NCBI RefSeq assembly: GCF_028532485.1
Contig: NZ_CP116942.1
Location: 992,001-1,056,000 of the forward strand
Source: Iamia majanohamensis
GTDB taxonomy: Bacteria > Actinomycetota > Acidimicrobiia > Acidimicrobiales > Iamiaceae
DNA length: 64,000 nt
Direction of reading: 5' to 3'
The notes under the pieces are model-generated. The model was not told the origin of the DNA. It worked only from the letters and a program-made list of their open reading frames with translations, and made no database searches. Both the position numbers and the translations under genes were made by a program. Within the stretch, counting starts at the first letter, position 1. Each line of letters opens with the position of its first letter. Shown in pieces: positions 31,754 through 41,982 of the stretch.

Positions 31754-34627
31754 TCAGGGCGTGGGCGCGGCCACGTCCTCGCCCAGGTAGGAGGCGGTGA
31801 GGCGGTCGAGGTCGAGCTCGGCGGGCGGGCCCTCCCACCCGATGCGGCCGAGCTCGACGAGGGCGACCCGGTCGGCCAGCTCCAACCCCGCGGCCGCCTG
31901 CTCCTCCACGAGGACCACCGCGGTGCCGAGGTCCCGGAGCTCGGCCAGGCCCTCCATCACCGTGCGCGTGGCCAGCGGGGCCAGGCCCAGCGTGGGCTCG
32001 TCGGCCAGGAACACGGCCGGCGGGTCGGGCAGGGCGACGGCGAGGGCCAGCTGCTGCTGCTCGCCGCCGGAGAGCAGGCCGGCCACCTGGTGGGCCCGCT
32101 CGCCGAGGATCGGGAACCGGTCCTTGGCCGCCTGGCGGGCCGCCCCGGAGCGGAGGCGGATGGTGAGGTTGTCCTCGACGGTGAGGCCCGGGAAGATCCC
32201 GCGGGCCTCGGGGGCCAGGACGAGCCCCTGGCGCGCCCGACGGTGGGTGGGCAGGTCGGTGACGTCGACGCCGCCCAGCCGGACCTCCCCCTCGGTCACC
32301 GCCACCAGGCCGGCGGCCGCGGCGCAGAGGGTCGACTTGCCGGCGCCGTTGGCGCCCAGGACGGCCACCACCTCGCCCTCGTCCACCGCCAGCGACACGC
32401 CGTGGAGGACCTCCACGTCGCCGTACCCGGCCCGGACCCGGTGCAGCTCGAGGGCGCGGTCGCCGTCGGTCCCCCCGCCGGCGGTGACGGGGGAGGGGGC
32501 CGGGCGCGCCGGCCTCGCGACCGTCGGGCCCGTCCCCTCGGCGTCGGTGTCCGTGTCGGTGTCGGCGGGTCGCTCCTCCCGGGCGGGAGCCGGGCCGGCC
32601 CGCCGGTCCCGCAGGGCCCGCAGGGAGTGGCCCACCTCGGCGAGCACGCCGTCGGGCTGGCGGGCCAGGCCCACGGCCCCCAGGCCGAAGAGCATGGCGG
32701 CGAAGTCCGGCGAGCCCAGCAGGTCGCGGGCGGTGTCGGGCAGGGAGTCCCAGGGCGCACCCCAGGTCCCGCCGATGCCGCCGAGCACCGGCGGCACGAC
32801 GGCGTAGACCATGCCGGCCACCACGGCGCCGCCGGGACGCCGGATGCCGAAGGTGACGGCCACGGCCAGCCAGACGATCCCGAGCAGGGGAGGGGCGCTG
32901 GTGTTGGTCATCGGGCTGTTGACGAGGGCGAACAGGGCCCCGCCCAGCCCGGCGAGGGCGGCCGAGACGGCGAAGAGCGTGAGCTTGGTGCGCATCGGGT
33001 CGATGCCCGAGGTGTCGGCCGCGGCGGGCGACGAGCGCAGGGCGAGCACGGCCCGGCCCGTGGCCGAGCGCTGGAGGTTGCCCACGATCCCGACCACGGC
33101 CACCAGCAGGACCAGCAGGACGACCATCAGGGTCTGGTCGTCGCCGAGGTCGACCGGGCCGTAGGCGGGACGGGGCAGCGACCAGCCCCCCGAGCCGTTG
33201 CGGACGCTCTCGAGCTGGAACACCAGGCGGTCGCCGACGAAGGCCAGGGCGAGGGTGGCGATGGCGAGGGCGAGGCCGCCCAGGCGCAGCGACGGCAGGG
33301 CCACGAACAGGCCCACGAGGGTGGTGGCCCCGACGGCGACGAGCGTCGCGGCCCAGAACGTGAGCCGCCCGTTGTTCATGACGATGGGCATCGTCGTGGC
33401 CCACTGGTGGTTCACCATCCAGCCCGCGGTGAAGCCGCCGACGGTCACGAAGGTGGCCTGGGCCAGGCTGATCATCCCGCCGTAGCCGGTGACCACCACG
33501 AAGGACAGGAAGACGATGCCGAGGACCAGGCCCCGGTTCAGGATCCCGGCCCAGTAGGCGTCGGCCACGAACAGGCCGTAGGTGGTGAGCAGGGCGCCGG
33601 CGACGAGCCACGGCGCGCGCCGCCGCCACGGGCCGAGGTCGGCGCGCGGATCCTCGACGGGTGTCTCCTCGGCCACCGAGCCGGCGTCGCGCCCGCGGGT
33701 GGGGATGAGGAAGAGGAGCAGGAACAGCAGGAGGAAGGGGACCGACGTCCGGAACCCGGACACGTCGGCCAGGACGTCCGGGGCGTAGCCGTTCACCACG
33801 TTCTGGACCACGCCCAGCCCGATCCCGGCCATGAAGGTGAGCGGGATGGAGCGCAGCAGGGCGGCCACCGCAGCGGTGAAGGAGGCGAACACGATCATGT
33901 TGAAGGTGAGCGCGCTCAGGTCGAACATCGGGGCGATCAGCACGCCGGCCAGCCCGGCCAGCGACGCGCTGAGGGCCCACACGATGCGCGACGACCGGTC
34001 GATGTCGATGCCGCGGAGCCGGGCCAGCACCGGGCGGTCCACCCCGGCGCGGGTCTCGAGGCCGAGGCGGGTGTGGCGCAGGAGGTACCACAGCCCGGCG
34101 GCGACGGCCCCGGCCGCCACCACCACCGCCAGCTGGTCCGACGTGACGGCCACGCCGTCGGTGAGCAGGTAGCTCGTGGCCGGCACCGGGCCCAGCCCGG
34201 GCGGGCTGGTGCCGGCCTGGCCGGCGGCGGTGGGGAGGTCGGTGCCGAAGACGTCGTTGACGAGCTCGATCAGCAGCAGGCAGAAGGCGGGCAGGGCCAC
34301 CAGGACGCCGATGCCGCCGACCAGCTTGGCGGCCTCCGAGGCCCGGGCCAGCCGCCGGAAGATGGCCGCGTCGAGGAACAGGCCGAGGAGCGGCGCGACC
34401 ACCCCGATGGCCAGGAACCCGGAGACGGCGATGGGCAGGCCCAGGCCTCCCTCGGCCTCGGGCTGGTTGAGCACGTGGTAGGCGAGGGCGGCGGCGAACG
34501 CCACCGCGCCGTAGCCGAGGTTGAACACCCCGGAGGCCCGGTACGTGAGCACCAGACCCGACGCCATGATGGCGTAGAGGCCGCCGGCGATGGCCCCGGC
34601 GACGACGAGGCTGAGGAGCTCGATCAC
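31754..34627 (-). CDS. LivH-LivM-LivF fusion of a branched-chain-type ABC importer
   Basis: A 957-residue protein joining three normally separate subunits. Residues 1-310 are LivH-like permease (ASGLVLTYRASGVFNLGYGA). About 335-660 are LivM-like permease (GYGGMISLAQATFVTVGGFT and the coupling region near the end). After an Asp/Thr-rich linker, 715-957 is a LivF ATPase: Walker A LGANGAGKST, signature LSGGEQQQ, Walker B VFLADEPT. It imports a hydrophobic amino-acid-like or organic-acid solute. It is followed ten bases after its start by the binding protein and then LivG, so one operon encodes the full transporter. Confidence 0.9.
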   Translation of the reverse strand: MIELLSLVVAGAIAGGLYAIMASGLVLTYRASGVFNLGYGAVAFAAALAYHVLNQPEAEGGLGLPIAVSGFLAIGVVAPLLGLFLDAAIFRRLARASEAAKLVGGIGVLVALPAFCLLLIELVNDVFGTDLPTAAGQAGTSPPGLGPVPATSYLLTDGVAVTSDQLAVVVAAGAVAAGLWYLLRHTRLGLETRAGVDRPVLARLRGIDIDRSSRIVWALSASLAGLAGVLIAPMFDLSALTFNMIVFASFTAAVAALLRSIPLTFMAGIGLGVVQNVVNGYAPDVLADVSGFRTSVPFLLLFLLLFLIPTRGRDAGSVAEETPVEDPRADLGPWRRRAPWLVAGALLTTYGLFVADAYWAGILNRGLVLGIVFLSFVVVTGYGGMISLAQATFVTVGGFTAGWMVNHQWATTMPIVMNNGRLTFWAATLVAVGATTLVGLFVALPSLRLGGLALAIATLALAFVGDRLVFQLESVRNGSGGWSLPRPAYGPVDLGDDQTLMVVLLVLLVAVVGIVGNLQRSATGRAVLALRSSPAAADTSGIDPMRTKLTLFAVSAALAGLGGALFALVNSPMTNTSAPPLLGIVWLAVAVTFGIRRPGGAVVAGMVYAVVPPVLGGIGGTWGAPWDSLPDTARDLLGSPDFAAMLFGLGAVGLARQPDGVLAEVGHSLRALRDRRAGPAPAREERPADTDTDTDAEGTGPTVARPARPAPSPVTAGGGTDGDRALELHRVRAGYGDVEVLHGVSLAVDEGEVVAVLGANGAGKSTLCAAAAGLVAVTEGEVRLGGVDVTDLPTHRRARQGLVLAPEARGIFPGLTVEDNLTIRLRSGAARQAAKDRFPILGERAHQVAGLLSGGEQQQLALAVALPDPPAVFLADEPTLGLAPLATRTVMEGLAELRDLGTAVVLVEEQAAAGLELADRVALVELGRIGWEGPPAELDLDRLTASYLGEDVAAPTP

Positions 34628-34637
34628 GGGTGGGGCG

Positions 34638-35903
34638 TCAGCCGACGGTGATGGTCTCGCCGCAGACGAGGGGGATGGTCGGGATGAACTCCTCGCCGTC
34701 CACCTCGGTCATGGCGGCGCACGGCACGGGTCCCTCGTGGTTCTCGGGCCAGGTGGACTCGCCGACCACGTTGGGCACCTCGAAGGTGAAGTCCCCGCTG
34801 TTCAGCGTGGCCAGCAGGTTCTCGACGGTGAGGTCCTCGCCCGTCTCCTCCAGCGCCTTGATGAAGAGGTCGGTGGACCAGTAGCCGGCCGACACGGCCA
34901 GGTTCAGCTGCTGGTCGGGCGCCACGGCCTGCACCGCCTCGAGCATGGCCGCGTTGGCCTCGACCTCGGGGTCCATGGAGAACTGGGTGTTGACGAACAC
35001 CCCGTCGTAGCCGGGGGCGCCGAGGAGGAGGGGGCTGTAGGAGGGGGTGATGATCGTCCCCTCGTAGCCCGCGTTCTGGAGGGCGTCGGAGATGGCCGTG
35101 CCCGACAGCGTGGCCACGATGTAGATGATGTCGGGCTGGCCGCCGTCGTCGGCGGTCATCAGCGAGGTCACGAACGGGCTGGGCTCGCCGAGCACGTCGG
35201 GCGGCGCCGGCAGCGACGCCTCGTTCATGACGACGTCGAAGCCCTTGTCCTCCACCGACGCGGCCAGCAGCTCGAGCCCGCCGCGGGAGGAGTCGTTGTC
35301 CTCGCCGATGAAGGCCACCGACATGTCGGTGGTGCCGAACTGCTCCTCGAGCACGGTCCCCAGCGCGTTGGACCCGATCTCCAGGCTGGGGTTGCTGACG
35401 CACCCGGTGAAGCCGAAGGCGACGTCGTTGCCGCAGAACGCCGGGTGCGTGCCCCAGCCGAAGGTCGGGATCTGGTTCTCGACGATGTAGTCACCGCCAC
35501 CGAACTGGCCCGAGAGGACCGGCAGCAGGGCGAAGACCTCCTCCTGCTCCACCAGGCGCTGGACGGCCTCCTGGCCGCGCGTCGCCTCGTTGTTGTCGTT
35601 CTCGGCCTCGATGACCTCGATGGTGCGGCCGTGCACGCCCCCGGCCTCGTTGAGCTCGGCGATCCGGGCCTCCACCCCCACGCGGGCATCGCCGAAGTAG
35701 ACGTCGTAGACGACCCCGCCGACGGTGATGGTGCTGTCGGTCACCCCGCGCGTGGTGCGGGTCTCCTCTCCCCCCTCTCCCCCTCCCTCGCCCGACGCCG
35801 TGCCGGCGCCGTCGTCGGGTGTGCTCTCCGAGCACGCGGTGGTGAGCAGGGCGGCGGTGGCCAGCAGGGCGAGGACGCCTCGGCGGCGGCGGTGCAGGGT
35901 CAC
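34638..35903 (-). CDS. Liv-type substrate-binding lipoprotein
   Basis: A 421-residue lipoprotein with lipobox LTTAC (Cys24), a Gly/Glu linker and two alpha/beta lobes of the Peripla_BP_6 type. YDVYFGDARVGVEARIAELN and a long substrate-lobe section fit leucine/urea/amide-binding relatives. It captures solute outside and hands it to the fused permease. Its start follows the LivG stop by 54 bases and its end precedes the fusion by ten, giving gene order LivG, binding protein, LivHMF on the minus strand. Confidence 0.9.
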   Translation of the reverse strand: MTLHRRRRGVLALLATAALLTTACSESTPDDGAGTASGEGGGEGGEETRTTRGVTDSTITVGGVVYDVYFGDARVGVEARIAELNEAGGVHGRTIEVIEAENDNNEATRGQEAVQRLVEQEEVFALLPVLSGQFGGGDYIVENQIPTFGWGTHPAFCGNDVAFGFTGCVSNPSLEIGSNALGTVLEEQFGTTDMSVAFIGEDNDSSRGGLELLAASVEDKGFDVVMNEASLPAPPDVLGEPSPFVTSLMTADDGGQPDIIYIVATLSGTAISDALQNAGYEGTIITPSYSPLLLGAPGYDGVFVNTQFSMDPEVEANAAMLEAVQAVAPDQQLNLAVSAGYWSTDLFIKALEETGEDLTVENLLATLNSGDFTFEVPNVVGESTWPENHEGPVPCAAMTEVDGEEFIPTIPLVCGETITVG

Positions 35904-35957
35904 GGTGTCTCCGGTGGTGTGGGGTGGGGTTCGGCGGGAGGGTGGGTCGGGGTGGCG

Positions 35958-36755
35958 TCAGGGCAGGGCGGCGCCGAGGTAGGCGGCGCGCACTGCGTCG
36001 TGGCTGCGGATCTCCTCGGGGGTGCCGTCGGCCAGGGTGCGCCCGAGGTCGAGCACGGTGATCCGGTGGCAGTGGCGGAGCACGAAGGCGACGTCGTGCT
36101 CCACGAGCAGGACCGAGGTGCCGCTCTCGCGGCTGATCGCGTCGACGACGTCGGCGAAGCGGTCGGCCTCGGCGTGGTCGAGGCCCGACGCCGGCTCGTC
36201 GAGCAGGAGGACAGCGGGATCGTCGACGAGCGCCCGACCCAGCTCGACGAGGCGGGCGGTGCCGGTGGGCAGGCCGGTGGCCTGGCGGTCGGCCATGTCC
36301 TCGAGGCCGCAGGTGGCGAGGACCTGGCGCGCCCGGGCCCGGCGGGCCGCCTCCCGGGAGCGACGGGTGGGCGCACCGACGAGGTCGCCCAGCACCCCGC
36401 CGCCCCCACCCCGCCACTCGGTGGCGACGAGCAGGTTCTCCTCGATGGTCAGCCAGCCGAACACCTGGACCCGCTGGAAGGTGCGCCGGAGGCCGGCCCG
36501 CGCCCGCCGGTGCGGCGACCAGGCGGTGACGTCGCGGCCCAGCAGCTCGACGCGGCCGCGATCGGGGGTGCGGATGCCGGAGATGACGTCGAACAGCGTC
36601 GTCTTGCCCGCGCCGTTGGCGCCGATCAGGCCGCGCACCTGGCCGGGGGCCAGGGAGAGCGACACCTCGTCGAGGGCCGCGATGCCCCCGAAGTGCACGG
36701 ACACCTCGGTCAGCTCGAGGGCGGCAGGCGCTCGGTCTTCGGCTGTCGGGGGCAC
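35958..36755 (-). CDS. LivG-type ABC ATPase
   Basis: A 265-residue ABC ATPase: Walker A GANGAGKT, Q-loop TFQRVQVF, signature LPTGTARLVELGRAL (degenerate from LSGGQ), Walker B VLLLDEPASG and H-loop VEHDV. The C-terminal extension ADGTPEEIRSHDAVRAAYLG is the LivG hallmark. It pairs with the LivF domain of the fusion protein. It is first in the leftward operon, and a KstR-like palindrome lies about 40 bases upstream of the ATG. Confidence 0.9.
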   Translation of the reverse strand: MPPTAEDRAPAALELTEVSVHFGGIAALDEVSLSLAPGQVRGLIGANGAGKTTLFDVISGIRTPDRGRVELLGRDVTAWSPHRRARAGLRRTFQRVQVFGWLTIEENLLVATEWRGGGGGVLGDLVGAPTRRSREAARRARARQVLATCGLEDMADRQATGLPTGTARLVELGRALVDDPAVLLLDEPASGLDHAEADRFADVVDAISRESGTSVLLVEHDVAFVLRHCHRITVLDLGRTLADGTPEEIRSHDAVRAAYLGAALP

Positions 36756-36794
36756 GGCATCGACCTTCGGGGGGCGTGTCCGACGTCACGTTAC

Positions 36795-36808
36795 TAGAAC
36801 GTGTTCTC
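36795..36808. promoter_or_regulatory. KstR-like TetR operator
   Basis: Read on the minus strand it is GAGAACACGTTCTA, 13 of 14 positions identical to TAGAACACGTTCTA, the known mycobacterial KstR motif (TnnAACnnGTTnnA). The AGAAC/GTTCT arms are perfectly inverted. It lies upstream of LivG in the 178-base divergent gap with the DUF808 gene and probably controls the transport operon. The binding protein is not in this window. Confidence 0.55.
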
Positions 36809-36933
36809 GTTCGCAGGGGGCGGGGCCCGGGGCGCGTGCGCCCGCCGGGGGCGGCCCTCGGACCGGCCGTCCCCTCGGACGCCCGCCGGGCGGTAGCGTC
36901 TCCGCCCGTTCGCCGAGAGGGTGAGGGTTGCGC

Positions 36934-37884
<951 letters not shown>

Positions 37885-37890
37885 CGCCGC

Positions 37891-40293
37891 TCAGCGCCCC
37901 CGCTGCGCCACCGCCGCCCGGACCCGGCGCCCCGTCTCGGACCAGTCGCCGTTCAGCGCGGCCAGGGCGGCGTCGAGGGCGGCGAAGGAGACGCGGCCCC
38001 CGCCCATCAGCACCAGGCCGCGGGCCGGTCCCTCCCGCACCGCGCAGCGGATCATCTCCAGGGTGGCGGCGTCGGGGTCGGGGAACTCCTCGGTGGCCTC
38101 GCGCAGGCCCACGCGGACGACCTGGGCGCTGATCACCCGTCCCACCGGCGTGGTCTCGATCTCCTCCAGGGTCGAGGTGCGGGTGAAGGGGCGGATCGGG
38201 GGGACGGCGGGGATCGGCCGGCCCAGCACCCGCTCGACCTCCACGTCGGTCATGACCGGCCCGGCCGGGGCCGGCACCGGGGTGACCTCGTCGGCGGAGT
38301 CGACGTGGTGGACGAGCTCGGCCACGGGGTCGGCCGACGAGCGGGCCACGACGACGTCGAAGGTCCCCGTCTCGACCAGCCATGCGTGGGTGGGCACGTC
38401 CCACACCGCGAAGGACCGGCGGTCGAGGACGACGGTGACGACCTCGCTGGCCCCCGCCTCGAGGTGGACCTTGGCGAACCCCTTGAGCTCCTTGTCGGGC
38501 CGGGGCAGGGCGGCCTCCCGGTCGCGGACGTAGACCTGCACGACGTCGCTGCCGGCCCGGTCGCCGGTGTTGGTGACCCGCACCGTGACCCGCACGTCGG
38601 TGCCCTCGCCGTCGAGGGCCACGTCGGTCCAGGCGAAGGACGTGTAGGACAGGCCGTGGCCGAACGGGAACCGCGCCGGGACGCCGCAGGTGTCGTGGAA
38701 CCGGTACCCGACCAGCAACCCCTCCCGGTGGACGACCTGGCGGGGCTGGCCGGGGAAGCTGCGGTCGGCGGGGAGCTGGGCGACGTGCACGGGGATGCTC
38801 TCGGCCAGGCGGCCCCCGGGCTCGGCGTCGCCGAAGAGCACGTCGACGAGCGCGCCGGCGCCGGCCTGGCCCCCGAGCCAGCCCTCCAGCACCGCGGCGA
38901 CGCGGTCGGCCCAGGGGAGGTGGACGACACCGCCGTTGCTCAGCACCACCACGACCGGCGCCTCCCGGGCGGCCAGGGCCTCGATGAGGGTCACCATCCC
39001 CGCCGGGAGGTCGAGGGTCGTGCGGTCGAAGCCCTCGGACTCCAGCGGCGCCGGCAGCCCGACGTGGACCACGACCGCGTCCGCGCCGTCGGCGGCGGCC
39101 AGGGCGTCCTGCACCAGCGGCGCGGTGGTGGCACCGGTCTCGGGGTCGTAGCCGGCGGCGAAGGTGACCTCGGTGCCGACCTCCACGCGGGCGCGCACCA
39201 GGTCGAGCAGTCGGTCCACCCGCGTGGGGGTGACCTGGGAGCTGCCGGCCCCCTGGAACCGGGGGTGCTCGGCGAAGGCGCCGACCACGGCGATGCGATC
39301 GAGGTCGGGCGCCAGGGGCAGCACGCCGTCGTTGGCCAGCAGCACCGACCCGGCCGCCGCGGCCCGGCGGCCGAGGGCGTGGTGGGCGTCGCGGTCGCAG
39401 GGGGGTCGGTCGCGCCGGGCCCGCCGGAGCAGCTCGACGACCCGCGCTGCGCAGCGGTCGACGGCGGCCTCGTCGAGCACACCCGCGTCGAGGGCGGCCA
39501 GGAGGTCGGCGTCGTAGGCGCCGTGGCTGCCGGGCATCTCCAGGTCGAGGCCCGCCCGCACCCCGGCGATGCGGTCGTTCGCCGCGCCCCAGTCGGTCAT
39601 GACCAGGCCGTCGAAGCCCCACTCGTCGCGCAGGATCGCCTGGAGCAGCTCGTGGTGCTCGGAGGCGTAGGTGCCGTTCACCAGGTTGTAGGAGCACATC
39701 ACCGTCCACGGCGCCGACTCCCGGACGGCGATCTCGAAGCCGGTGAGGTAGAGCTCGCGGAGGGTCCGCTCGTCGACCACCGCGTCCACGACGAGGCGGT
39801 GCGACTCCTGGTTGTTCACCGCGAAGTGCTTGAGGCAGGCGCCCACCCCCTGGGACTGGATGCCGCGCACCATGGCCCCGGCCAGGCGCCCGCCGAGCAG
39901 CGGGTCCTCCGAGAGGTACTCGAAGCAGCGACCGCCGGCAGGGTGGCGCTTGATGTTGAGGCCGGGTCCGAGGACGACGGCCACACCCAGGTCGGCGGCC
40001 TCGGCCCCGAGGGCGACGCCGACCTCCTCGACCAGGGCGATGTCCCACGAGGACCCCAGGGTGGCGGCGGTCGGGAAGCACGTCGACGGCACCGACCCGC
40101 CGACGCCGAGGTGGTCGCCGCCCTCGGGCTGGTGGCGCAGGCCGTGGGGGCCGTCGGCGACGGCGACCCCGGGCAGGTCGTGCTGCGGCAGGCCCTCGAG
40201 GGTGAAGCGTCCGGCCCCTGAGAGGAGCCGGACCTTGGTGGCCCGGTCGAGGTCGGCGACGAGGGCGGCGGCACTGCGGTCGGGAGCATCCAC
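37891..40293 (-). CDS. glycoside hydrolase family 3 beta-glycosidase
   Basis: An 800-residue GH3 enzyme. The N-terminal TIM-like domain has PDGPH-like ADGPHGLR, GPGLNIKRHPAGGRCFEYL, KHFAVNNQE and the nucleophile Asp234 in VMTDWGA. The alpha/beta sandwich and a fibronectin-III-like domain (FPFGHGLSYTSF, then RVTNTGDRAGSDVVQVYVRD) follow. There is no signal peptide, so it acts inside the cell on imported oligosaccharides or glycosides. GTG 40293 is the start nearest the conserved part. A divergent AraC-type gene 254 bases away may regulate it. Confidence 0.92.
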   Translation of the reverse strand: MDAPDRSAAALVADLDRATKVRLLSGAGRFTLEGLPQHDLPGVAVADGPHGLRHQPEGGDHLGVGGSVPSTCFPTAATLGSSWDIALVEEVGVALGAEAADLGVAVVLGPGLNIKRHPAGGRCFEYLSEDPLLGGRLAGAMVRGIQSQGVGACLKHFAVNNQESHRLVVDAVVDERTLRELYLTGFEIAVRESAPWTVMCSYNLVNGTYASEHHELLQAILRDEWGFDGLVMTDWGAANDRIAGVRAGLDLEMPGSHGAYDADLLAALDAGVLDEAAVDRCAARVVELLRRARRDRPPCDRDAHHALGRRAAAAGSVLLANDGVLPLAPDLDRIAVVGAFAEHPRFQGAGSSQVTPTRVDRLLDLVRARVEVGTEVTFAAGYDPETGATTAPLVQDALAAADGADAVVVHVGLPAPLESEGFDRTTLDLPAGMVTLIEALAAREAPVVVVLSNGGVVHLPWADRVAAVLEGWLGGQAGAGALVDVLFGDAEPGGRLAESIPVHVAQLPADRSFPGQPRQVVHREGLLVGYRFHDTCGVPARFPFGHGLSYTSFAWTDVALDGEGTDVRVTVRVTNTGDRAGSDVVQVYVRDREAALPRPDKELKGFAKVHLEAGASEVVTVVLDRRSFAVWDVPTHAWLVETGTFDVVVARSSADPVAELVHHVDSADEVTPVPAPAGPVMTDVEVERVLGRPIPAVPPIRPFTRTSTLEEIETTPVGRVISAQVVRVGLREATEEFPDPDAATLEMIRCAVREGPARGLVLMGGGRVSFAALDAALAALNGDWSETGRRVRAAVAQRGR

Positions 40294-40547
40294 GGGGGGC
40301 GACCCTACGGCGGATGCTCGCGGGGCGGAGGGGGTCGGCGCCCCGCCGGGTGGCGCGGCAGTCGGCGTCGACGTCGGGGCGGGAGGCGAACCAGTCGGCG
40401 ACGGCCGGCATGGCCTCCTCGGGGTGGCCGGGGGCCGGGACGTCCCGCATGCGGGTCCGTGCGTCGGTGCGGTCCCGGACGTCGTGGGGGCGGCCCAGCG
40501 CAAGGACGGTCGGGCGGGGTGGTCGGGGCCCGGCCCACACTGGGGGC

Positions 40548-41468
40548 GTGGCCGGGCCCGGACGTGATCGCCTGAGGGAGCTGCTCGACGCCGTCCTCGA
40601 CGGGACCGACGAGGGGGAGGCGCGCACCCTCGACGACATCGCTGCGGCGGCGGCCTCGTCGCCGTTCCACATGGTGCGCACCCTCTCGGCGACCACGGGT
40701 GAGCCCCCGGTGGCCATGCGTCGGCGGGTGCTGCTGGAGCGGGCCGCCTGGCAGCTGGCCGGGGGCGCCACGGTCACCGATGCCGCCATCGCCGCCGGCT
40801 ACCGCTCCGACGATGGCTTCCGGCGGGCCTTCGCCCGGGCCTTCGGCCACCCGCCCAGCACGCCGAGCGGGGGCCACCGCCTCCCCGCCCCCAACGGCAT
40901 CCACTTCCACCCACCCACCTCGCTGTGGGTCGACACCACCGAGCCCGCCATGGACCCCGTCGCCGACCACCTCGTCACCCACGACCTGGCCGACACCCGG
41001 CACCTCATCGCCCTGGCCGAGGCCCTGCCCGACGCCGACTTCCGGGCGGTGCGCATGCCGGGTCGGACGCTGCTCTCCTGGCACGGCCCGGAGGAGTCGC
41101 TCGCCGCGGTCCTGGAGAACCACGTCTGGACCAAGGAGGTGTGGACGGCGGCCATCGAGGGCAGCGACCTCCCCGACCGCGACGAGCACGCCTCGGCTGC
41201 CGCCCTGCGGGACCGCCACGACGCGGTCGCGGCCCGGTGGCTGGCCCTCGTGCGCGACGTCGACCGGCGCGGGGGGTGGGACGACCAGGTGATCGACGCC
41301 CTCTGCGACCCGCCCGAGCGCTTCGTGGTGGGCCAGATCATCGCCCACGTGATCACCTTCGCCGCCTTCCGGCGCGGGGTGGCCCGGATGCTGCTGCGGG
41401 AGGCGGGCCACGAGGTCGACGACGGCGACCCCATCGACTGGCTCCGGGCCCGGGAGGGGGAGGGGTGA
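40548..41468 (+). CDS. AraC-type regulator with DinB-like domain
   Basis: A 306-residue protein. The N-terminal 100 residues hold an AraC-type double helix-turn-helix (TLDDIAAAAASSPFHMVRTL and ATVTDAAIAAGYRSDDGFRRAFARAFGHPP). The C-terminal half (LADTRHLIALAEAL, NHVWTKEVWTAAI, GQIIAHVITFAAFRRGVARM) has the His-spaced helices of DinB-like proteins. The fusion may sense a small molecule or metal. GTG 40548 sits after a 254-base gap divergent to GH3; control of GH3 is plausible. Confidence 0.75.
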   Translation: MAGPGRDRLRELLDAVLDGTDEGEARTLDDIAAAAASSPFHMVRTLSATTGEPPVAMRRRVLLERAAWQLAGGATVTDAAIAAGYRSDDGFRRAFARAFGHPPSTPSGGHRLPAPNGIHFHPPTSLWVDTTEPAMDPVADHLVTHDLADTRHLIALAEALPDADFRAVRMPGRTLLSWHGPEESLAAVLENHVWTKEVWTAAIEGSDLPDRDEHASAAALRDRHDAVAARWLALVRDVDRRGGWDDQVIDALCDPPERFVVGQIIAHVITFAAFRRGVARMLLREAGHEVDDGDPIDWLRAREGEG

Positions 41469-41569
41469 CCGACGGCACCCGACCGTCGCGGCGGGACCGA
41501 TCGTCGCCATCGGACATTCGCATGGCGGCGACGTTCCCTTCCCCGCCGGCGACCGGCACCCTTCACTGC

Positions 41570-41956
41570 ATGTTCCGTCGCCCCCGCGACCCGATGGCCG
41601 ACCACCTCGAGGCCCTGGACCTCGACCCGACCGCAGCCGACGAGCTGGCCCGTCGCGGCACCCCCGTCCGGGTGCCGGCCGGCCGGGTGCTGTGCGCCGA
41701 GGGCGAGCGCGGTCGCCAGGCCTTCCTGCTGGTCGACGGCGAGGCCCACGTCCTGCTCCCCGACGCGGTGGTCACGATCGGCGCCGGCGACGTCGTCGGC
41801 GAGCTGGCCACCCTCGACCACCGCCGGACCCGCAACGCGACGGTCGTGGCCCACACCGACCTCGAGGCCCTCGTCTTCGACGTGCGCACCTTCAACGACC
41901 TGGCCGGCGACCCCGCCCTCCGGCCCCGGCTGGTCCCGGAGCGCCCCGCCGCCTGA
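41570..41956 (+). CDS. cyclic-nucleotide-binding-domain protein
   Basis: A 128-residue Crp-like effector domain. The beta-roll runs VPAGRVLCAEGERGRQAFLL, VDGEAHVLLPDAVVTIGAGD, then VVGELATLDHRRTRNATVVA, where GELA and RxRxATV are the phosphate-binding cassette region (less conserved). There is no helix-turn-helix, so it is a regulatory subunit or solo sensor. ATG 41570 is chosen for its typical N-terminus; ATG 41522 would add 16 residues. It converges with trehalose-phosphatase. Confidence 0.7.
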   Translation: MFRRPRDPMADHLEALDLDPTAADELARRGTPVRVPAGRVLCAEGERGRQAFLLVDGEAHVLLPDAVVTIGAGDVVGELATLDHRRTRNATVVAHTDLEALVFDVRTFNDLAGDPALRPRLVPERPAA

Positions 41957-41982
41957 CCCCCCCGGGGCGGGCCCCGCCGGGC

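Noticed and set aside
32090-34651. 853-residue plus-strand frame rich in Gly, His, Glu
   Set aside because: It is a shadow of the LivHMF fusion on the other strand, with no recognisable domain.
41963-41976. CGGGGC-GG-GCCCCG hairpin between the convergent CNBD and otsB genes
   Set aside because: The two-base loop is not foldable as drawn, and such short GC palindromes are common by chance here.
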